From positions 744,001 through 808,000 of the forward strand of contig NZ_JAFIDA010000001.1 in NCBI RefSeq assembly GCF_017834145.1: 64,000 bases of DNA. Reading direction: 5' to 3'. A program made the translations under genes and the position numbers. How positions within the stretch are numbered: position 1 is the first letter of the stretch; every line of letters starts with the position of its first letter. Under the pieces are notes generated by a model. The model made no database searches. It saw nothing but the letters and a program-made list of their open reading frames with translations, and was not told the DNA's origin. The stretch comes from Leucobacter exalbidus (GTDB lineage: Bacteria > Actinomycetota > Actinomycetes > Actinomycetales > Microbacteriaceae). Shown in pieces: positions 53,101 to 62,362 of this stretch.

Positions 53101-53706
53101 CTCCCCGATCTCGCCCGCCGCGCCCACCTCGATCGTTCGCAGCTCGAAGCCCTCGCGGCGGCGGGAGCCTGCGCAGGCATCGGCCTTGATCGCCGTGCAG
53201 CGCTGTGGGCGGCCGCCCCCGCCGCCGATCACCGCGAACAGTTTCTGGCGGGCTCAGCGTTTGAGCTGCAACCGCCGCTGCTGCCCGTGCTCAGCCCCGC
53301 CGATCAGAGCGCACTCGATCTGTGGAGCACCGGCATCACCACGGGCGCGCACCCCGTAGCTCACCTGCGCGCCGGCCTCGACGCGCAGGGCGTCGTGCGT
53401 TCAGACGCGCTGCCGCGCACCCGGCCTGGCCAGCACATCACGGTCGCCGGCATCGTGACCCACCGGCAACGCCCCTCCACCGCGGGCGGCGTCACCTTCA
53501 TCTCACTCGAAGACGAATCGGGCACCGTCAACGTGGTGGTATGGGCGAAAGTGTGGGAGCGCCACCGCTTTATCGCCAGGTCATCCCCTGCATTACTCGT
53601 GCGGGGCGTCTACGAGCGATCCCCCGAGGGCGTCGGCAACATCATTGCGGCCACGATGACCCCGCTCGCCGCGCCAGCTGGGGTGCACTCCCGTGACTTT
53701 CGGTAA
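50155..53706 (+). CDS. dnaE2: Error-prone DNA polymerase DnaE2
   Basis: 1183 aa from ATG 50155 (MRWNNSPLSWQEFERKL); the frame is open further upstream within imuB but non-conserved. PHP domain YAELHAHSSFSFLDGASS and LAITDHNGLYGAAIF, polymerase core with CQGRGSAANSAVCYVLG and EPDIDVDFDSGRREEVIQYV (catalytic Asp set), helix-hairpin-helix, and C-terminal OB fold ITVAGIVTHRQRP. Third gene of the SOS cassette; performs translesion synthesis. A Pro/Ser/Ala-rich insertion lies near 52.85-52.97 kb. Confidence 0.95.
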   Translation: MRWNNSPLSWQEFERKLSARTGPVTRPAPPGHTPSGQTPSAHEPTPQQPGSAYPDAPHVPYAELHAHSSFSFLDGASSPESLIAEATRLNLAGLAITDHNGLYGAAIFAEAAAHAARTQAQDPAPVQPHAQLQTQPPRAPLLTVYGAELSLGLDSPQLGVADPAGTHLLVLARGAAGYHKLAAAITEAQLAGGAKGRPRYHLADLADAAADDWVILTGCRKGAVRRALTAGSPSHPTGAHLAAATHELTTLTDLFGPDNVYVELTHHGHPADDDTNAALAHLAHELHLPTIATGGVHYATRAQAPLAEALAAVRARRSLAEMDPYLPATGAARLRSGAAMARRFARFPDAVTRTVPLASELAFSLRAATPRLPTLDVPDGHTQMSWLRKLTWEGAERCYGQLSSGTRERLERELAVIEQKDFPGYFLIVHDLVHYAKGRGILCQGRGSAANSAVCYVLGITAVDSVFYNLPFERFLSSMRDEEPDIDVDFDSGRREEVIQYVYTRYGRTNAAQVANVISYRPKAAIRDAAKALGYSAGQQTAWSRSVERRGALDDPAGQIPAPVRDLAAQMLKLPRHLGIHSGGMVLTERPVGEVCPIEHARMEGRTVLQWDKESCAWMGLVKFDLLGLGILSALQQAMDLVAEHTGERWEMSTIPKEEPGVYDMLCRADAIGVFQVESRAQLNTLPRLRPRSFYDLVIEIALIRPGPIQGGAVHPYLKRRSGEEPVTYPHPALAPVLERTLGVPLFQEQLMQMAMAVGNCSAEDADLLRRSMGSKRGEEHVASLREKLFAGMRANGLEQDEAQRIYDQIEAFASFGFAESHSISFALLVYVSAWFKLHYPAAFLAALLNAQPMGFYAPRTLVDDARRHGVVVLPADVQHSGAAAGLEPREAAGAGPLRSGSPSPHAPCTAAAGPAAAPASSSAAPPASPVPPFDPAAPDTSGAHRRDQALAVRLGLTGVRGIEQAAAERIVAARADGPFESLPDLARRAHLDRSQLEALAAAGACAGIGLDRRAALWAAAPAADHREQFLAGSAFELQPPLLPVLSPADQSALDLWSTGITTGAHPVAHLRAGLDAQGVVRSDALPRTRPGQHITVAGIVTHRQRPSTAGGVTFISLEDESGTVNVVVWAKVWERHRFIARSSPALLVRGVYERSPEGVGNIIAATMTPLAAPAGVHSRDFR

Positions 53707-53749
53707 CGCGCCCAACGCACAAAACACCACCGCGAGGCCGCTGCGCAGA

Positions 53750-53755
53750 TACACT
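53750..53755 (+). promoter_or_regulatory. -10 element of a leaderless pncB
   Basis: TACACT fits TANNNT and lies 6 bp before the GTG at 53762, where transcription should begin. No ribosome site precedes that GTG. Confidence 0.6.
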
Positions 53756-53761
53756 GGCCAA

Positions 53762-55078
53762 GTGCACACGTCTACAGCCCTGTTCACCGACCACTACGAA
53801 CTCACGATGGTTGATGCCGCGCTGCATGCCGGCACCGCAAACCGTCAGAGCGTCTTTGAACTTTTCACGCGCAGGCTCTCGGGGGCCCGCCGGTACGGCG
53901 TCGTTGCCGGCACCGGCCGCCTCCTCGAAGCCATCGAGCGTTTCAGGTTCACCGATGCCGAGCTCTCGTTCCTCCAAGAGAACAAGGTAGTTCGCCCCGA
54001 GACCATCGACTGGCTCGCGAACTACCGCTTCTCTGGAGACATCTGGGGGTACCCCGAGGGCGAAACATTCTTCCCCGGATCCCCCGTCCTCACCGTGGAG
54101 TCGACGTTCGCCGAGGGGGTGCTGCTTGAGACCCTCGCGCTCAGCATGTTGAACTCAGACTCGGCCATCGCCACCGCCGCTTCCCGCATGGTGAACGCGG
54201 CCGCAGGCAAACCGCTCGCCGAGATGGGCTCGCGCCGCACCGGCGAACACAGCGCCGTCGCCGCCGCCCGCGCCGCATACATCGCGGGCTTCAACGCCAC
54301 CTCAAACCTTGAGGCCGGTCGCAGCTACGGGGTGCCCACCATGGGCACCGCGGCCCACGCCTTCACACTGCTGCACGACACCGAGCGCGACGCCTTCGTC
54401 GCGCAGGTCGCCGCCCTCGGCATCGACACCACGCTGCTCGTGGACACATACGACATTGAGCAGGGGGTGCGCACCGCCATCGAGGTGGCGGGCACGGGCC
54501 TTGGAGCGGTACGCATCGACTCGGGTGACCTGCCCGTCGTCGTCGCGAAGGTGCGCCGGCTGCTTGACGATCTGGGCGCGACCAACACCCGCATCACCGT
54601 CACCAATGACCTCGACGAGCACACGGTCGCCGCCCTCGCGGCTTCGCCCGTCGACAGCTTTGGCGTGGGTACCTCAGTGGTCACCGGTTCGGGCACCCCC
54701 ACGATGAGCATGGTGTACAAGCTCGTCGCACGCCAAGATGACGACGGCGCGTGGGTGGCGGTGGCGAAGCAGTCAACGGGTAAGGCCTCCGTCGGTGGCC
54801 GCAAGAGCGTGCGTCGCGCGCACAACTCGCGCGGGGTGGCTACGGCCGAACTCATCGCGGTGGGCGACGGCCCGGCAGGCACGGCTGAACTTGCCGAGCT
54901 GCACGGCCGTGATGTGCTCGTGCCGTTGATGATCGCAGGCGACGTGGTGCCCGGGTACACCGGCGCCGAGGGCATCGCACTCGCCCGCGAGCAGCACCGG
55001 GCAAGCATCGCCGAGTTGCCGCACGTGGCGATGAGCCTCACCCGCGGTGACCCTGCCATTCCCACCGAATACCGCTAA
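53762..55078 (+). CDS. pncB: Nicotinate phosphoribosyltransferase
   Basis: 438 aa from GTG 53762 (VHTSTALFTDHYELTMVDAA); the longer frame to 53693 overlaps dnaE2 and lacks conservation. NAD salvage: converts nicotinate and PRPP to nicotinate mononucleotide. Motifs are LFTDHYELTMVDAALHAGTA, SRRTGEHSAVAAARAAYIAG, VPTMGTAAHAFTLL and VRIDSGDLPVV, with the late FGVGTSVVTGSGTPT phosphate loop. Confidence 0.93.
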   Translation: MHTSTALFTDHYELTMVDAALHAGTANRQSVFELFTRRLSGARRYGVVAGTGRLLEAIERFRFTDAELSFLQENKVVRPETIDWLANYRFSGDIWGYPEGETFFPGSPVLTVESTFAEGVLLETLALSMLNSDSAIATAASRMVNAAAGKPLAEMGSRRTGEHSAVAAARAAYIAGFNATSNLEAGRSYGVPTMGTAAHAFTLLHDTERDAFVAQVAALGIDTTLLVDTYDIEQGVRTAIEVAGTGLGAVRIDSGDLPVVVAKVRRLLDDLGATNTRITVTNDLDEHTVAALAASPVDSFGVGTSVVTGSGTPTMSMVYKLVARQDDDGAWVAVAKQSTGKASVGGRKSVRRAHNSRGVATAELIAVGDGPAGTAELAELHGRDVLVPLMIAGDVVPGYTGAEGIALAREQHRASIAELPHVAMSLTRGDPAIPTEYR

Positions 55079-55094
55079 CACGCGGCCAGACGAC

Positions 55095-55138
55095 ACAACG
55101 CCCGCTCACGCACCATCAGGTGCGTGAGCGGGCGTTGT
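55095..55138. terminator. Bidirectional terminator pncB/DUF3039
   Basis: AACGCCCGCTCACGCACC (55097-55114) pairs with GGTGCGTGAGCGGGCGTT (55119-55136), loop ATCA, flanked by TTGTTGTTT on the right. Confidence 0.9.
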
Positions 55139-55181
55139 TGTTTGCAGCCGGTGGCTGCGGTGTACGAAGCGTGTGGCTTCG

Positions 55182-55457
55182 TTACTTCTTCATGTTCTCG
55201 TATACCTTTTTGCAGTCGGGGCATACGGGAAACTTCTCGGGGTCGCGCGAGGGCGTCCACTTCTTACCGCAGAGCGCGCGCACGGGCTTCCCCGACATCG
55301 CCGACTCCATGATCTTGTCCTTCGGCACATAGTGCGAAAAACGCTCGTGGTCGCCATCCTCGAGCTGTGCGTCTTCGAGAAGCTTCTCGAGTTCGCGGTC
55401 GAGCACGTCTGTGCCGCCACCACCAGTGGACTTGTCATCACGCGTGAAGATACCCAT
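55182..55457 (-). CDS. DUF3039 protein
   Basis: 91 aa. Acidic N-terminus (VLDRELEKLLEDAQLEDGDH), FSHYVPKDKIMESAMSGKPV, ALCGKKWTPSRDPEKFPVCP and DCKKVYENMKK: the DUF3039 layout with an isolated Cys, then a CPDC pair that may bind zinc. Actinobacteria-wide, function unknown. Confidence 0.88.
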   Translation of the reverse strand: MGIFTRDDKSTGGGGTDVLDRELEKLLEDAQLEDGDHERFSHYVPKDKIMESAMSGKPVRALCGKKWTPSRDPEKFPVCPDCKKVYENMKK

Positions 55458-55557
55458 GCCGAGATTCTACCGCGATTCAGGCGCACCTGAAGGCACAAAA
55501 AAGTTCGTGCAAGCAGTGCTCGCACGAACCTTTCAGTGTTACGCCTCAGACCCGCGG

Positions 55558-57129
55558 TTAGTCGAAGACCTGTGTCACCGCGATCAGCTCGGGGCCGTTG
55601 CGTTCAAACAGCTTGCCACCGATCAAGATGCCCAGCACCAGCACGACGAGGCCGTAGCCCACGCCAAAGGCAAGTGCCCACATGTTCTCGAGGAACGAGA
55701 GATCGATAATCGCCAAGACGGCGAACCATACCGGCGGCACCGCCAGCACGAGAGACACCAGCATCGACAGCGTCTGCGCGAGGCCCGAGCCTGAGCCAGA
55801 CCACTGCGGCTGCACGAAGGGGCTGTCGCCCGGCCGCGTGGTCGGGTACGGCATCGCGACCGAGAAGATACTCGTAATGCCTGAGGCCACCAGCAGCACG
55901 GCAATGTTCAGCCCGAGCACGGCGGGCAGAATGCGCCACTCACCAGCGACCGTGACGGTGAGGCTTGAACCAATGACCGCGAGCGGCACACCAATCATCA
56001 TCACGGGCGCGAGGCGCCCGGCACGGTCTGAACGACCGCGAATACCACTGGCGACGTGCTCCCAAATGGCCGTCGAATCCATCGCTACATCGTTGTGCTG
56101 CGACCACGCCAGCAGCAACAACACCACCGGCAGGGGCACGAGCGCGAGGTTGCGCATATCTGCGCCGGCCACGCTAAACGCGACAATCATCACCAACGGC
56201 GCGATCGGAATCGCGAACAGCGCCACGCGGTAGCGCGGGTCACGCGACCAGTACGTCAGGCTGCGCGCGGCGATGACCTGTGCGGGGCGGGCCGAGAACC
56301 GTTCGAACCAGCCGAGGCCGCGACGAGCGACGCCCGGATCAGCGGGGCGGTCTACCCGGAACAGGGTGACGCGCACGAGCGGAATCCACAGCAGCAGCAG
56401 TACGATCAGTGCGCCCACGGCCAGGCCCAGGTGCATCAGCGCGGCATCGGTGTCGCCGCCCGCGGCGAACCCAATCGCAGCGAAGGGGGCGCCAAACGGC
56501 GTCAAGCCCGCAATGCGCGCCGCTTCAGCAGCGGCGGTCTCGCCCGCGGCCGTCAGCGTTGCTGAGCCGGCAAGCACTGCGAACGGCACACAGGCCACCA
56601 GCAGCACCACACCAATGGTACGCAGGGCACCGGTGTAGCGCACGCCCGCGATGCGCTGCGACAGCGCCGCCATCACCCGCACGCACGCGATCCCCAGGAG
56701 GGCGGCGACGACGAGCGCGGCGGGCAATACCCAGCCTGCGCCCTGCCACTCGGTACGGAACACTCCGAGCGAGATCAGCCAGGCCGCAAAGATCAGAAAC
56801 GGCCAGCTGAAGATCGTGGTGATGAAGAGCCCAAACCCAATGCTCCCGGCCGAAGCTGGGTATGACGCAAACTGGGCGGGCGACAAATTACGTCGGTTCG
56901 CGAAAAACGGGACGACGAAGGTCGCCGCGAGCACCACGGCGCCCGCGAGCACGTCGATCATCGCGCGCTGGGTCGCAGAAACGCCCAAGAACGAGGGCGC
57001 CGCAGCAGCGGCAACAATCAGCGCGAACAGCACCAACAGTCCCAGGCCCGTACGAACTGCACGCCACATCGACCCTCGGAAGGCAGCGCCCAGCAGCGCT
57101 ACTCTGAGTCGGAAGAGCCGTGCAACCAT
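55558..57129 (-). CDS. ABC exporter membrane protein
   Basis: 523 aa. About twelve hydrophobic segments; no recognised substrate motif. It opens MVARLFRLRVALLGAAFRGS, and YWSRDPRYRVALFAIPIAPL marks the join between two similar halves. It overlaps its ATPase by 31 bp, so the two form one exporter. Substrate unknown. Confidence 0.82.
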   Translation of the reverse strand: MVARLFRLRVALLGAAFRGSMWRAVRTGLGLLVLFALIVAAAAAPSFLGVSATQRAMIDVLAGAVVLAATFVVPFFANRRNLSPAQFASYPASAGSIGFGLFITTIFSWPFLIFAAWLISLGVFRTEWQGAGWVLPAALVVAALLGIACVRVMAALSQRIAGVRYTGALRTIGVVLLVACVPFAVLAGSATLTAAGETAAAEAARIAGLTPFGAPFAAIGFAAGGDTDAALMHLGLAVGALIVLLLLWIPLVRVTLFRVDRPADPGVARRGLGWFERFSARPAQVIAARSLTYWSRDPRYRVALFAIPIAPLVMIVAFSVAGADMRNLALVPLPVVLLLLAWSQHNDVAMDSTAIWEHVASGIRGRSDRAGRLAPVMMIGVPLAVIGSSLTVTVAGEWRILPAVLGLNIAVLLVASGITSIFSVAMPYPTTRPGDSPFVQPQWSGSGSGLAQTLSMLVSLVLAVPPVWFAVLAIIDLSFLENMWALAFGVGYGLVVLVLGILIGGKLFERNGPELIAVTQVFD

Positions 57130-58040
57130 TCGAGTCCCTTTCGTGTCTCGCCGCCACCGGTGAGCTGAACAAAGCGTTCTTCCAGGCTCTGCCCGTCACG
57201 CACGGCATCAACGGTGCCCTGCGCAATGACGCTGCCGTCAACGATGATCGAGACGTGGTCGCAGACACGCTGAATGAGATCGAGACTGTGGCTCGACATC
57301 ACCACGCTGCCGCCACCAGAGACGTACTTTTCAAGAATGTCGGTCACGTTTGACGCCGATACCGGGTCGATTGCTTCGAACGGCTCGTCGAGCACCAGTA
57401 CCTCGGGGGCATGAATCATCGAGCACGCGAGCGCGATCTTCTTCTGCATACCGGCCGAGTAATCAGATACCAGGCGGCCGAGCGCCGATTCCAAACCGAA
57501 TGCGGCAGAAAGCTCGCCAGCGCGCTGCGCCACCGAGGATTCAGGCACACCGTGCAGCACGCCCGAGTAGTAGAGCAGCTGAGCACCGGTGAGCCGATCG
57601 AACAGGCGCAACCGGTCGGGCAGCGTGCCGATCAGGCGCTTCGCCGTTGGCCCGTCTCGCCACACATCGACACCACTCACGGTGACGCGGCCAGACGTGG
57701 GCCGCAGCAATCCGCTGATCATCGAGAGGGTGGTGGTCTTGCCGGCACCGTTGGGGCCGACCACGCCGGTAAAGGAACCCGCGTGCACGTCCATCGACAC
57801 CTCGTTGGCAGCAACGAGAGAACCGTAGGTCTTGGTGAGCACTTCAGTGCGCAACACGACGGGATTTTGCGCGGCGATTCGACCACGCTCGCGAGCCCGC
57901 ACGACCGACGGAACCGGTACCTGAATGCGACCGGTGCGCGGGGCGCGCGGTCGTTCAGCGGTCGAGATCGCGGGTTCGACGTGATCCCCGGTCTCCTCGG
58001 ATCTAGGAGCGGGCACGGCAGAAGAACTCAGTGGTGACAC
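57099..58040 (-). CDS. ABC exporter ATP-binding protein
   Basis: 313 aa from GTG 58040, which follows a TAGGTT -10-like element by 7 nt and may be leaderless; the frame stays open to 58139. A charged roughly 80-residue N-terminal extension precedes the ATPase: GVVGPNGAGKTTTLSM (Walker A), SDYSAGMQKKIALACSM (signature), PEVLVLDEPFEAIDPVSA (Walker B), MSSHSLDLIQRVCD. Divergent from the TagGH-like pair. Confidence 0.85.
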   Translation of the reverse strand: MSPLSSSAVPAPRSEETGDHVEPAISTAERPRAPRTGRIQVPVPSVVRARERGRIAAQNPVVLRTEVLTKTYGSLVAANEVSMDVHAGSFTGVVGPNGAGKTTTLSMISGLLRPTSGRVTVSGVDVWRDGPTAKRLIGTLPDRLRLFDRLTGAQLLYYSGVLHGVPESSVAQRAGELSAAFGLESALGRLVSDYSAGMQKKIALACSMIHAPEVLVLDEPFEAIDPVSASNVTDILEKYVSGGGSVVMSSHSLDLIQRVCDHVSIIVDGSVIAQGTVDAVRDGQSLEERFVQLTGGGETRKGLEWLHGSSDSE

Positions 58041-58117
58041 AAGCTCTAACCTACCAAATTCAGGCGCGCCCGGTGCCACGCGCGCCGTTGTACTCAGTAA
58101 CACGGCAGAATAGAGAC

Positions 58118-58906
58118 GTGAACACCCCTGCCGCCTCATCTCGATCTCGCTCGCGCGCGTGGTCTTCCCTGTGGCTCCTCACCAGGCGAGACCTCAAAGT
58201 TCGGTACTCGACATCGCTGCTGGGCTACGTCTGGTCGATCCTTGACCCGCTCTTGATGAGCCTGATTTATTGGTTCATCTTCACTCAGGTATTCACCAGG
58301 GGTGTGGGCGAAACGCCCTACATCGTCTTTCTGCTCACGGCGATGCTGCCGTGGGTATGGCTGAACGGGGCCGTGTCTGACTGCACGCGCGCTTTCTTGC
58401 GCGACATGAAACTCGTGCGCTCGGTCGCGCTGCCGCACTGGATCTGGGTGGGACGCATCGTCTGCTCGAAGGGCATTGAATTTTTGCTCAGCCTGCCCGT
58501 GCTGATCGCCTTTGCCATCGGCTCGGGCGCTACAGTCGGCCCAGGCCTGCTGCTGTTTCCCGTCGCCATCATCATGATGGGCGCCCTCATTTTGGGCGTT
58601 GGGCTGATTATCGCCCCGCTCGTCGTATTTTTCCGCGACCTTGAGCGTGCGGTGAAGCTCGTGCTGCGCGTATTGTTCTACGCCTCCCCCATCATCTACG
58701 GCGCCGCCGACCTGCCTGAGTTCGCTCAGCCGCTTGCCTGGCTGAACCCGCTCTCGGGCATCTTCGCGCTGTTCCGCGCGGGGTTCTTCCCCGATCAGCT
58801 CAATGTGGGGCTCGTCTTGAGCTCGGCCGCGATCACCGTCGTCACCCTCGGTATCGGCATCATCGTTTTCCGCCGCACCATCGGCGGCGTCCTCAAGGAG
58901 CTCTAG
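58118..58906 (+). CDS. Polysaccharide/teichoic-acid ABC exporter permease (TagG/Wzm-like)
   Basis: 262 aa from GTG 58118 (VNTPAASSRSRSRAWSS); the open frame begins at 58031 without a better start. ABC-2 permease: LLTRRDLKVRYSTSLLGYVW, TAMLPWVWLNGAVSDCTRAF and YASPIIYGAADLPEFAQPLA with a conserved WLNPLSGIFALFR. Exports lipid-linked wall polymer with the next gene. Confidence 0.88.
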   Translation: MNTPAASSRSRSRAWSSLWLLTRRDLKVRYSTSLLGYVWSILDPLLMSLIYWFIFTQVFTRGVGETPYIVFLLTAMLPWVWLNGAVSDCTRAFLRDMKLVRSVALPHWIWVGRIVCSKGIEFLLSLPVLIAFAIGSGATVGPGLLLFPVAIIMMGALILGVGLIIAPLVVFFRDLERAVKLVLRVLFYASPIIYGAADLPEFAQPLAWLNPLSGIFALFRAGFFPDQLNVGLVLSSAAITVVTLGIGIIVFRRTIGGVLKEL

Positions 58907-58907
58907 C

Positions 58908-59669
58908 GTGACTCTCACCCCGGCTCAGCCGCAGCAGTCTCCCATCATCACCGCCGAAGGCCTCGGTGTACGCTTTCGCCGCAACCGTGGCGCACGTCGC
59001 AGCTTCAAGGATCTCTTGGGGGGCCGCGCAAGGCGCGGCAGGCCGGGCGATTTTTGGGCGCTGCGTGACGTAAGTTTCAGCGTGTACCCTGGCGAAGCCA
59101 TTGGCGTCGTCGGCCGCAACGGTCAGGGCAAATCAACGCTGCTCAAGTTGGTTGCGCGGGTACTGTTTCCCGACGAGGGCCGCGTGCGCGTCAACGGCGG
59201 CGTCGCCCCGCTGATCGAGATCACCGGCGGGTTCGTAGGCGATCTGACGGTGCGCGATAACGTGCACCTCACCGCTGGGCTCCACGGCCTCCCGAAAGCT
59301 GAAATCGCGCGCCGCTTCGACGACATCATCAACTTTGCGGGCGCGGCCGACGTGATCGACACCCCGTTTAAGCATCTCTCGAGTGGCATGAAGGTGCGAG
59401 TGGCGTTCTCGCTCATCTCGCAGCTCGATGAGCCGGTGCTGCTGGTGGATGAGGTACTCGCGGTCGGCGATAAGGCGTTTCGCGCGCGCTGCTACCAGCG
59501 CATCGAAGAGCTGCTCGCCGACGGCAAGACACTGTTCTTGGTGTCGCACAATGAGCGCGACCTGCGGCGCTTTTGCACCCGTGGGCTCTACCTCGACGCG
59601 GGCAAGCTGCAGCTCGATGCCCCCATCAATGAGGTGCTCGACCGCTATAACGCAGACCACCCGGCCTAA
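58908..59669 (+). CDS. Polysaccharide/teichoic-acid ABC exporter ATPase (TagH/Wzt-like)
   Basis: 253 aa from GTG 58908 with AGGAG 8 nt upstream, directly behind the permease. Walker A GVVGRNGQGKSTLLKLVARV, signature FKHLSSGMKVRVAFS, Walker B VLLVDEVLAVGDKAFRARC, and the VNGGVAPLIEITGGFVGDLT segment characteristic of Wzt/TagH. No C-terminal sugar-binding domain. Confidence 0.9.
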   Translation: MTLTPAQPQQSPIITAEGLGVRFRRNRGARRSFKDLLGGRARRGRPGDFWALRDVSFSVYPGEAIGVVGRNGQGKSTLLKLVARVLFPDEGRVRVNGGVAPLIEITGGFVGDLTVRDNVHLTAGLHGLPKAEIARRFDDIINFAGAADVIDTPFKHLSSGMKVRVAFSLISQLDEPVLLVDEVLAVGDKAFRARCYQRIEELLADGKTLFLVSHNERDLRRFCTRGLYLDAGKLQLDAPINEVLDRYNADHPA

Positions 59670-59722
59670 TTGCCGCCGCGGTTCGCCCCCGCGGCGCAGA
59701 CCGGCGCAGGCGCATACAGACA

Positions 59723-59770
59723 AAAAGGCCAGGGCAACACAATCGTGAGATTGTGTTGCCCTGGCCTTTT
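59723..59770. terminator. Bidirectional terminator tagH/pyk
   Basis: Perfect 22-bp arms (59723-59744 and 59749-59770) around GTGA, with A and T runs at the ends. Confidence 0.92.
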
Positions 59771-59781
59771 GGCGCGTGAGC

Positions 59782-61257
59782 TTAGGCGTCAGCCTGCTTG
59801 CGGCCGATCACGTGCTTGCGAGGGCCAGCCTCGGGCAGCTGACCGGTCGCCTCACCAATGCGGTGAATGCGCAGCGTGTTCGTGGTGCCCACGGTCCCGG
59901 GAGGGGATCCGGCAATGATGAGTACCTTGTCGCCCAGCTCGCAACGGGCGTGCGCGAGCAGCACCTCGTCGACCTGCGTGAACATTTCATCGGTGCTCTC
60001 AACGCGGGGCACTTCGTAGCTGCGTGCACCCCAGGTGAGTTCCATGCGACGGCGCGTTTCAGCGTCGGGGGTGAAGCCGAGAATCGGAATGGGCTTGCGC
60101 AGGCGCGACATGCGGCGCACGGTGTCACCTGACTCGGTGAACACGCAAATGTACTTGGCGCCAATGAACTCGGCGACCTCTGCGGCGGCGAGGGTCAGAA
60201 TGCCGCCCTGCGTGCGCGGGGCAACACCGATCGGCTCGATGCGGTCGAGTGCGTGATCTTCGGTCGACTCGATAATGCGAGCCATCGTCGCCACGGCTTC
60301 AACGGGGAACGCGCCCACGCTGGTCTCGCCCGAGAGCATGACTGCGTCGGCGCCGTTGAGCACAGCGTTAGCGCAGTCAGAAGCCTCTGCACGGGTCGGG
60401 CGCGGGTTCTCGATCATCGATTCGAAGACCTGCGTCGCCACGATAACGGGCTTGGCGTTGCGACGAGCCATCGCGACGGCTTCCATCTGCACGAGCGGAA
60501 CCTGCTCGAGGGGCAGCTCAACGCCAAGGTCACCACGTGCGACCATGATGCCGTCGAAGGCGGTCACAATCTCTTCGAGGTGCTCTACGGCCTGCGGCTT
60601 CTCGATCTTGGCGATCACGGGAAGGCGTACGCCCTCTTCGTCCATGATCTCGTGTACGCGCACGATGTCGGCTGCGTCACGCACAAACGAGAGCGCAATG
60701 TAGTCGGCGCCGAGGGCAATCGCCCAGCGCAGATCCTGCTCGTCCTTGTCAGACAGCGCGGGCACGTTGACGGCAACGCCGGGCAGGTTGATGCCCTTGT
60801 TGTTCGACACTGCGCCGGGGATCTCAACAACCGTGTACACGGTGTCTTCGGTGACGCGCACCGCGCGCAGACCGATCTTGCCGTCGTCGACGAGCAGCGG
60901 GTCGCCCACGCTGACGTCACCGGGCAGACCCTTGTGGGTCGTGCCACAGATCTTGGCGTCGCCCAGAATGTCGCGCGTGGTGATGGCGAACTCGTCGCCC
61001 ACCTCGAGCTGGTACGGGCCACCCTCGAACTTACCCAGGCGAATCTTCGGACCCTGAAGGTCAGCGAGCACGGCGATCGGACGACCGACTTCTGCTTCGG
61101 CACGGCGAATGTTGCGGTAGATGCCCTCGTGCACGTTGTAGGTGCCGTGTGACATGTTCAAACGCGCAACGTTCACACCAGCGCGAATCAGATCGAGGGT
61201 GCGGTCATAACTCGAAACCGCGGGCCCCCAAGTGGCTACGATCTTAGCGTGACGCAT
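59782..61257 (-). CDS. pyk: Pyruvate kinase
   Basis: 491 aa. Glycolytic ATP synthesis from phosphoenolpyruvate. Opening MRHAKIVATWGPAVSSYDRT and VARLNMSHGTYNVHEG, then IAKIEKPQAVEHLEEIVTAF with the catalytic Lys, and IMVARGDLGVELPLEQVPLV. Start ATG 61257 is close behind lgt. Confidence 0.96.
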   Translation of the reverse strand: MRHAKIVATWGPAVSSYDRTLDLIRAGVNVARLNMSHGTYNVHEGIYRNIRRAEAEVGRPIAVLADLQGPKIRLGKFEGGPYQLEVGDEFAITTRDILGDAKICGTTHKGLPGDVSVGDPLLVDDGKIGLRAVRVTEDTVYTVVEIPGAVSNNKGINLPGVAVNVPALSDKDEQDLRWAIALGADYIALSFVRDAADIVRVHEIMDEEGVRLPVIAKIEKPQAVEHLEEIVTAFDGIMVARGDLGVELPLEQVPLVQMEAVAMARRNAKPVIVATQVFESMIENPRPTRAEASDCANAVLNGADAVMLSGETSVGAFPVEAVATMARIIESTEDHALDRIEPIGVAPRTQGGILTLAAAEVAEFIGAKYICVFTESGDTVRRMSRLRKPIPILGFTPDAETRRRMELTWGARSYEVPRVESTDEMFTQVDEVLLAHARCELGDKVLIIAGSPPGTVGTTNTLRIHRIGEATGQLPEAGPRKHVIGRKQADA

Positions 61258-61267
61258 GTATTCTCCC

Positions 61268-62266
61268 TTAGTTGTTAGCGGATGCTATCGGGTGGTGAGC
61301 AGCAGTACGATCCTGCTGCTCGTCTTCTGATCCATCATCGTTGGTATCGCTTGCGGTGCCGCGGTCAACGATGTGGAAGTATTCGTCGGCGTTTGACGTG
61401 GCCACGAGGGCCATATCTGCCGGGTTGATGCGGTTGGGCAGGTACACGGTGGTCTCAATACCCACGTGACGCTTGCGCTGCACGATGTACAGCACGATGC
61501 CCAAAACGACCATCAAGATGGCGGCGAGCACGTTCGTGCGGATGCCCAGGAACAGCAGGCTCGGGTCAACGCGCAGTGACTCGGTCACCGAGCGGCCGAG
61601 GCCGTACCAAATGAAGTACATCGCGAGGAACATGCCCCAGCGCGGCTTGAACTTACGCTCGATCGCCAGCAGCACGACAATGCCGAGGATGTTCCACACC
61701 ATCTCGTACAAGAAGGTGGGGTGGAACAGCGTGTCAGCGGGCAGGCCGATGGGGAACGCCGGGTTCGAAGCCTCGATTTGCAGGCCCCAGGGAAGCGAGG
61801 TCGGGCCACCGAAGAGCTCGTGATTGAACCAGTTGCCGAGGCGGCCGACGGCCTGTGCGAGCAGCAGGCCGGGCACGAGGGCGTCGGCGAACGAGAGGAA
61901 CTTGATGCCGGTGATGCGCGAGGCTACCAGCACGCCAATGGCGCCGCCGAGCAGCGCACCGAAGATGGCGATGCCACCCTGCCAGAACGCGAATGCGTCG
62001 AGCGGGTTCTTGCCGGGCCCAAAGTAATCGCCCCAGTGGGTGACCACGTGGTACAGGCGTGCACCGATGATGCCGAGCACGAGTGACCACACGAGGAAGT
62101 CAAACACTGCGCCGCGTTCACCACCGCGCTGACCGAGTCGGCGAGCGGTCCACACCCCCGCGAGCACAATGCCCAGGATGATGCAGAGTGCGTAGAAATA
62201 AATGCGCAGCGGACCGATCTGCAAGAACTGCATTTCTGGGCTGGGGATGCTGAGCGGGAGAATCAT
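61268..62266 (-). CDS. lgt: Prolipoprotein diacylglyceryl transferase
   Basis: 332 aa membrane enzyme that lipidates the lipobox Cys of lipoproteins, required for the lipoproteins in this window. Signature GRLGNWFNHELFG, family YALCIILGIVLAGVWTARRL, then a polar C-terminal tail of about 45 residues. Between trpA and pyk. Confidence 0.96.
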   Translation of the reverse strand: MILPLSIPSPEMQFLQIGPLRIYFYALCIILGIVLAGVWTARRLGQRGGERGAVFDFLVWSLVLGIIGARLYHVVTHWGDYFGPGKNPLDAFAFWQGGIAIFGALLGGAIGVLVASRITGIKFLSFADALVPGLLLAQAVGRLGNWFNHELFGGPTSLPWGLQIEASNPAFPIGLPADTLFHPTFLYEMVWNILGIVVLLAIERKFKPRWGMFLAMYFIWYGLGRSVTESLRVDPSLLFLGIRTNVLAAILMVVLGIVLYIVQRKRHVGIETTVYLPNRINPADMALVATSNADEYFHIVDRGTASDTNDDGSEDEQQDRTAAHHPIASANN

Positions 62267-62362
62267 TCACTCCTCTTTCACTGGCGGTGGTGCCGCCCTC
62301 GTCGCGCGGGCGGCAGAGCCGTCCAAGTGGAATTGCCGCGTGAGCGGCGGTCAGGGATAATT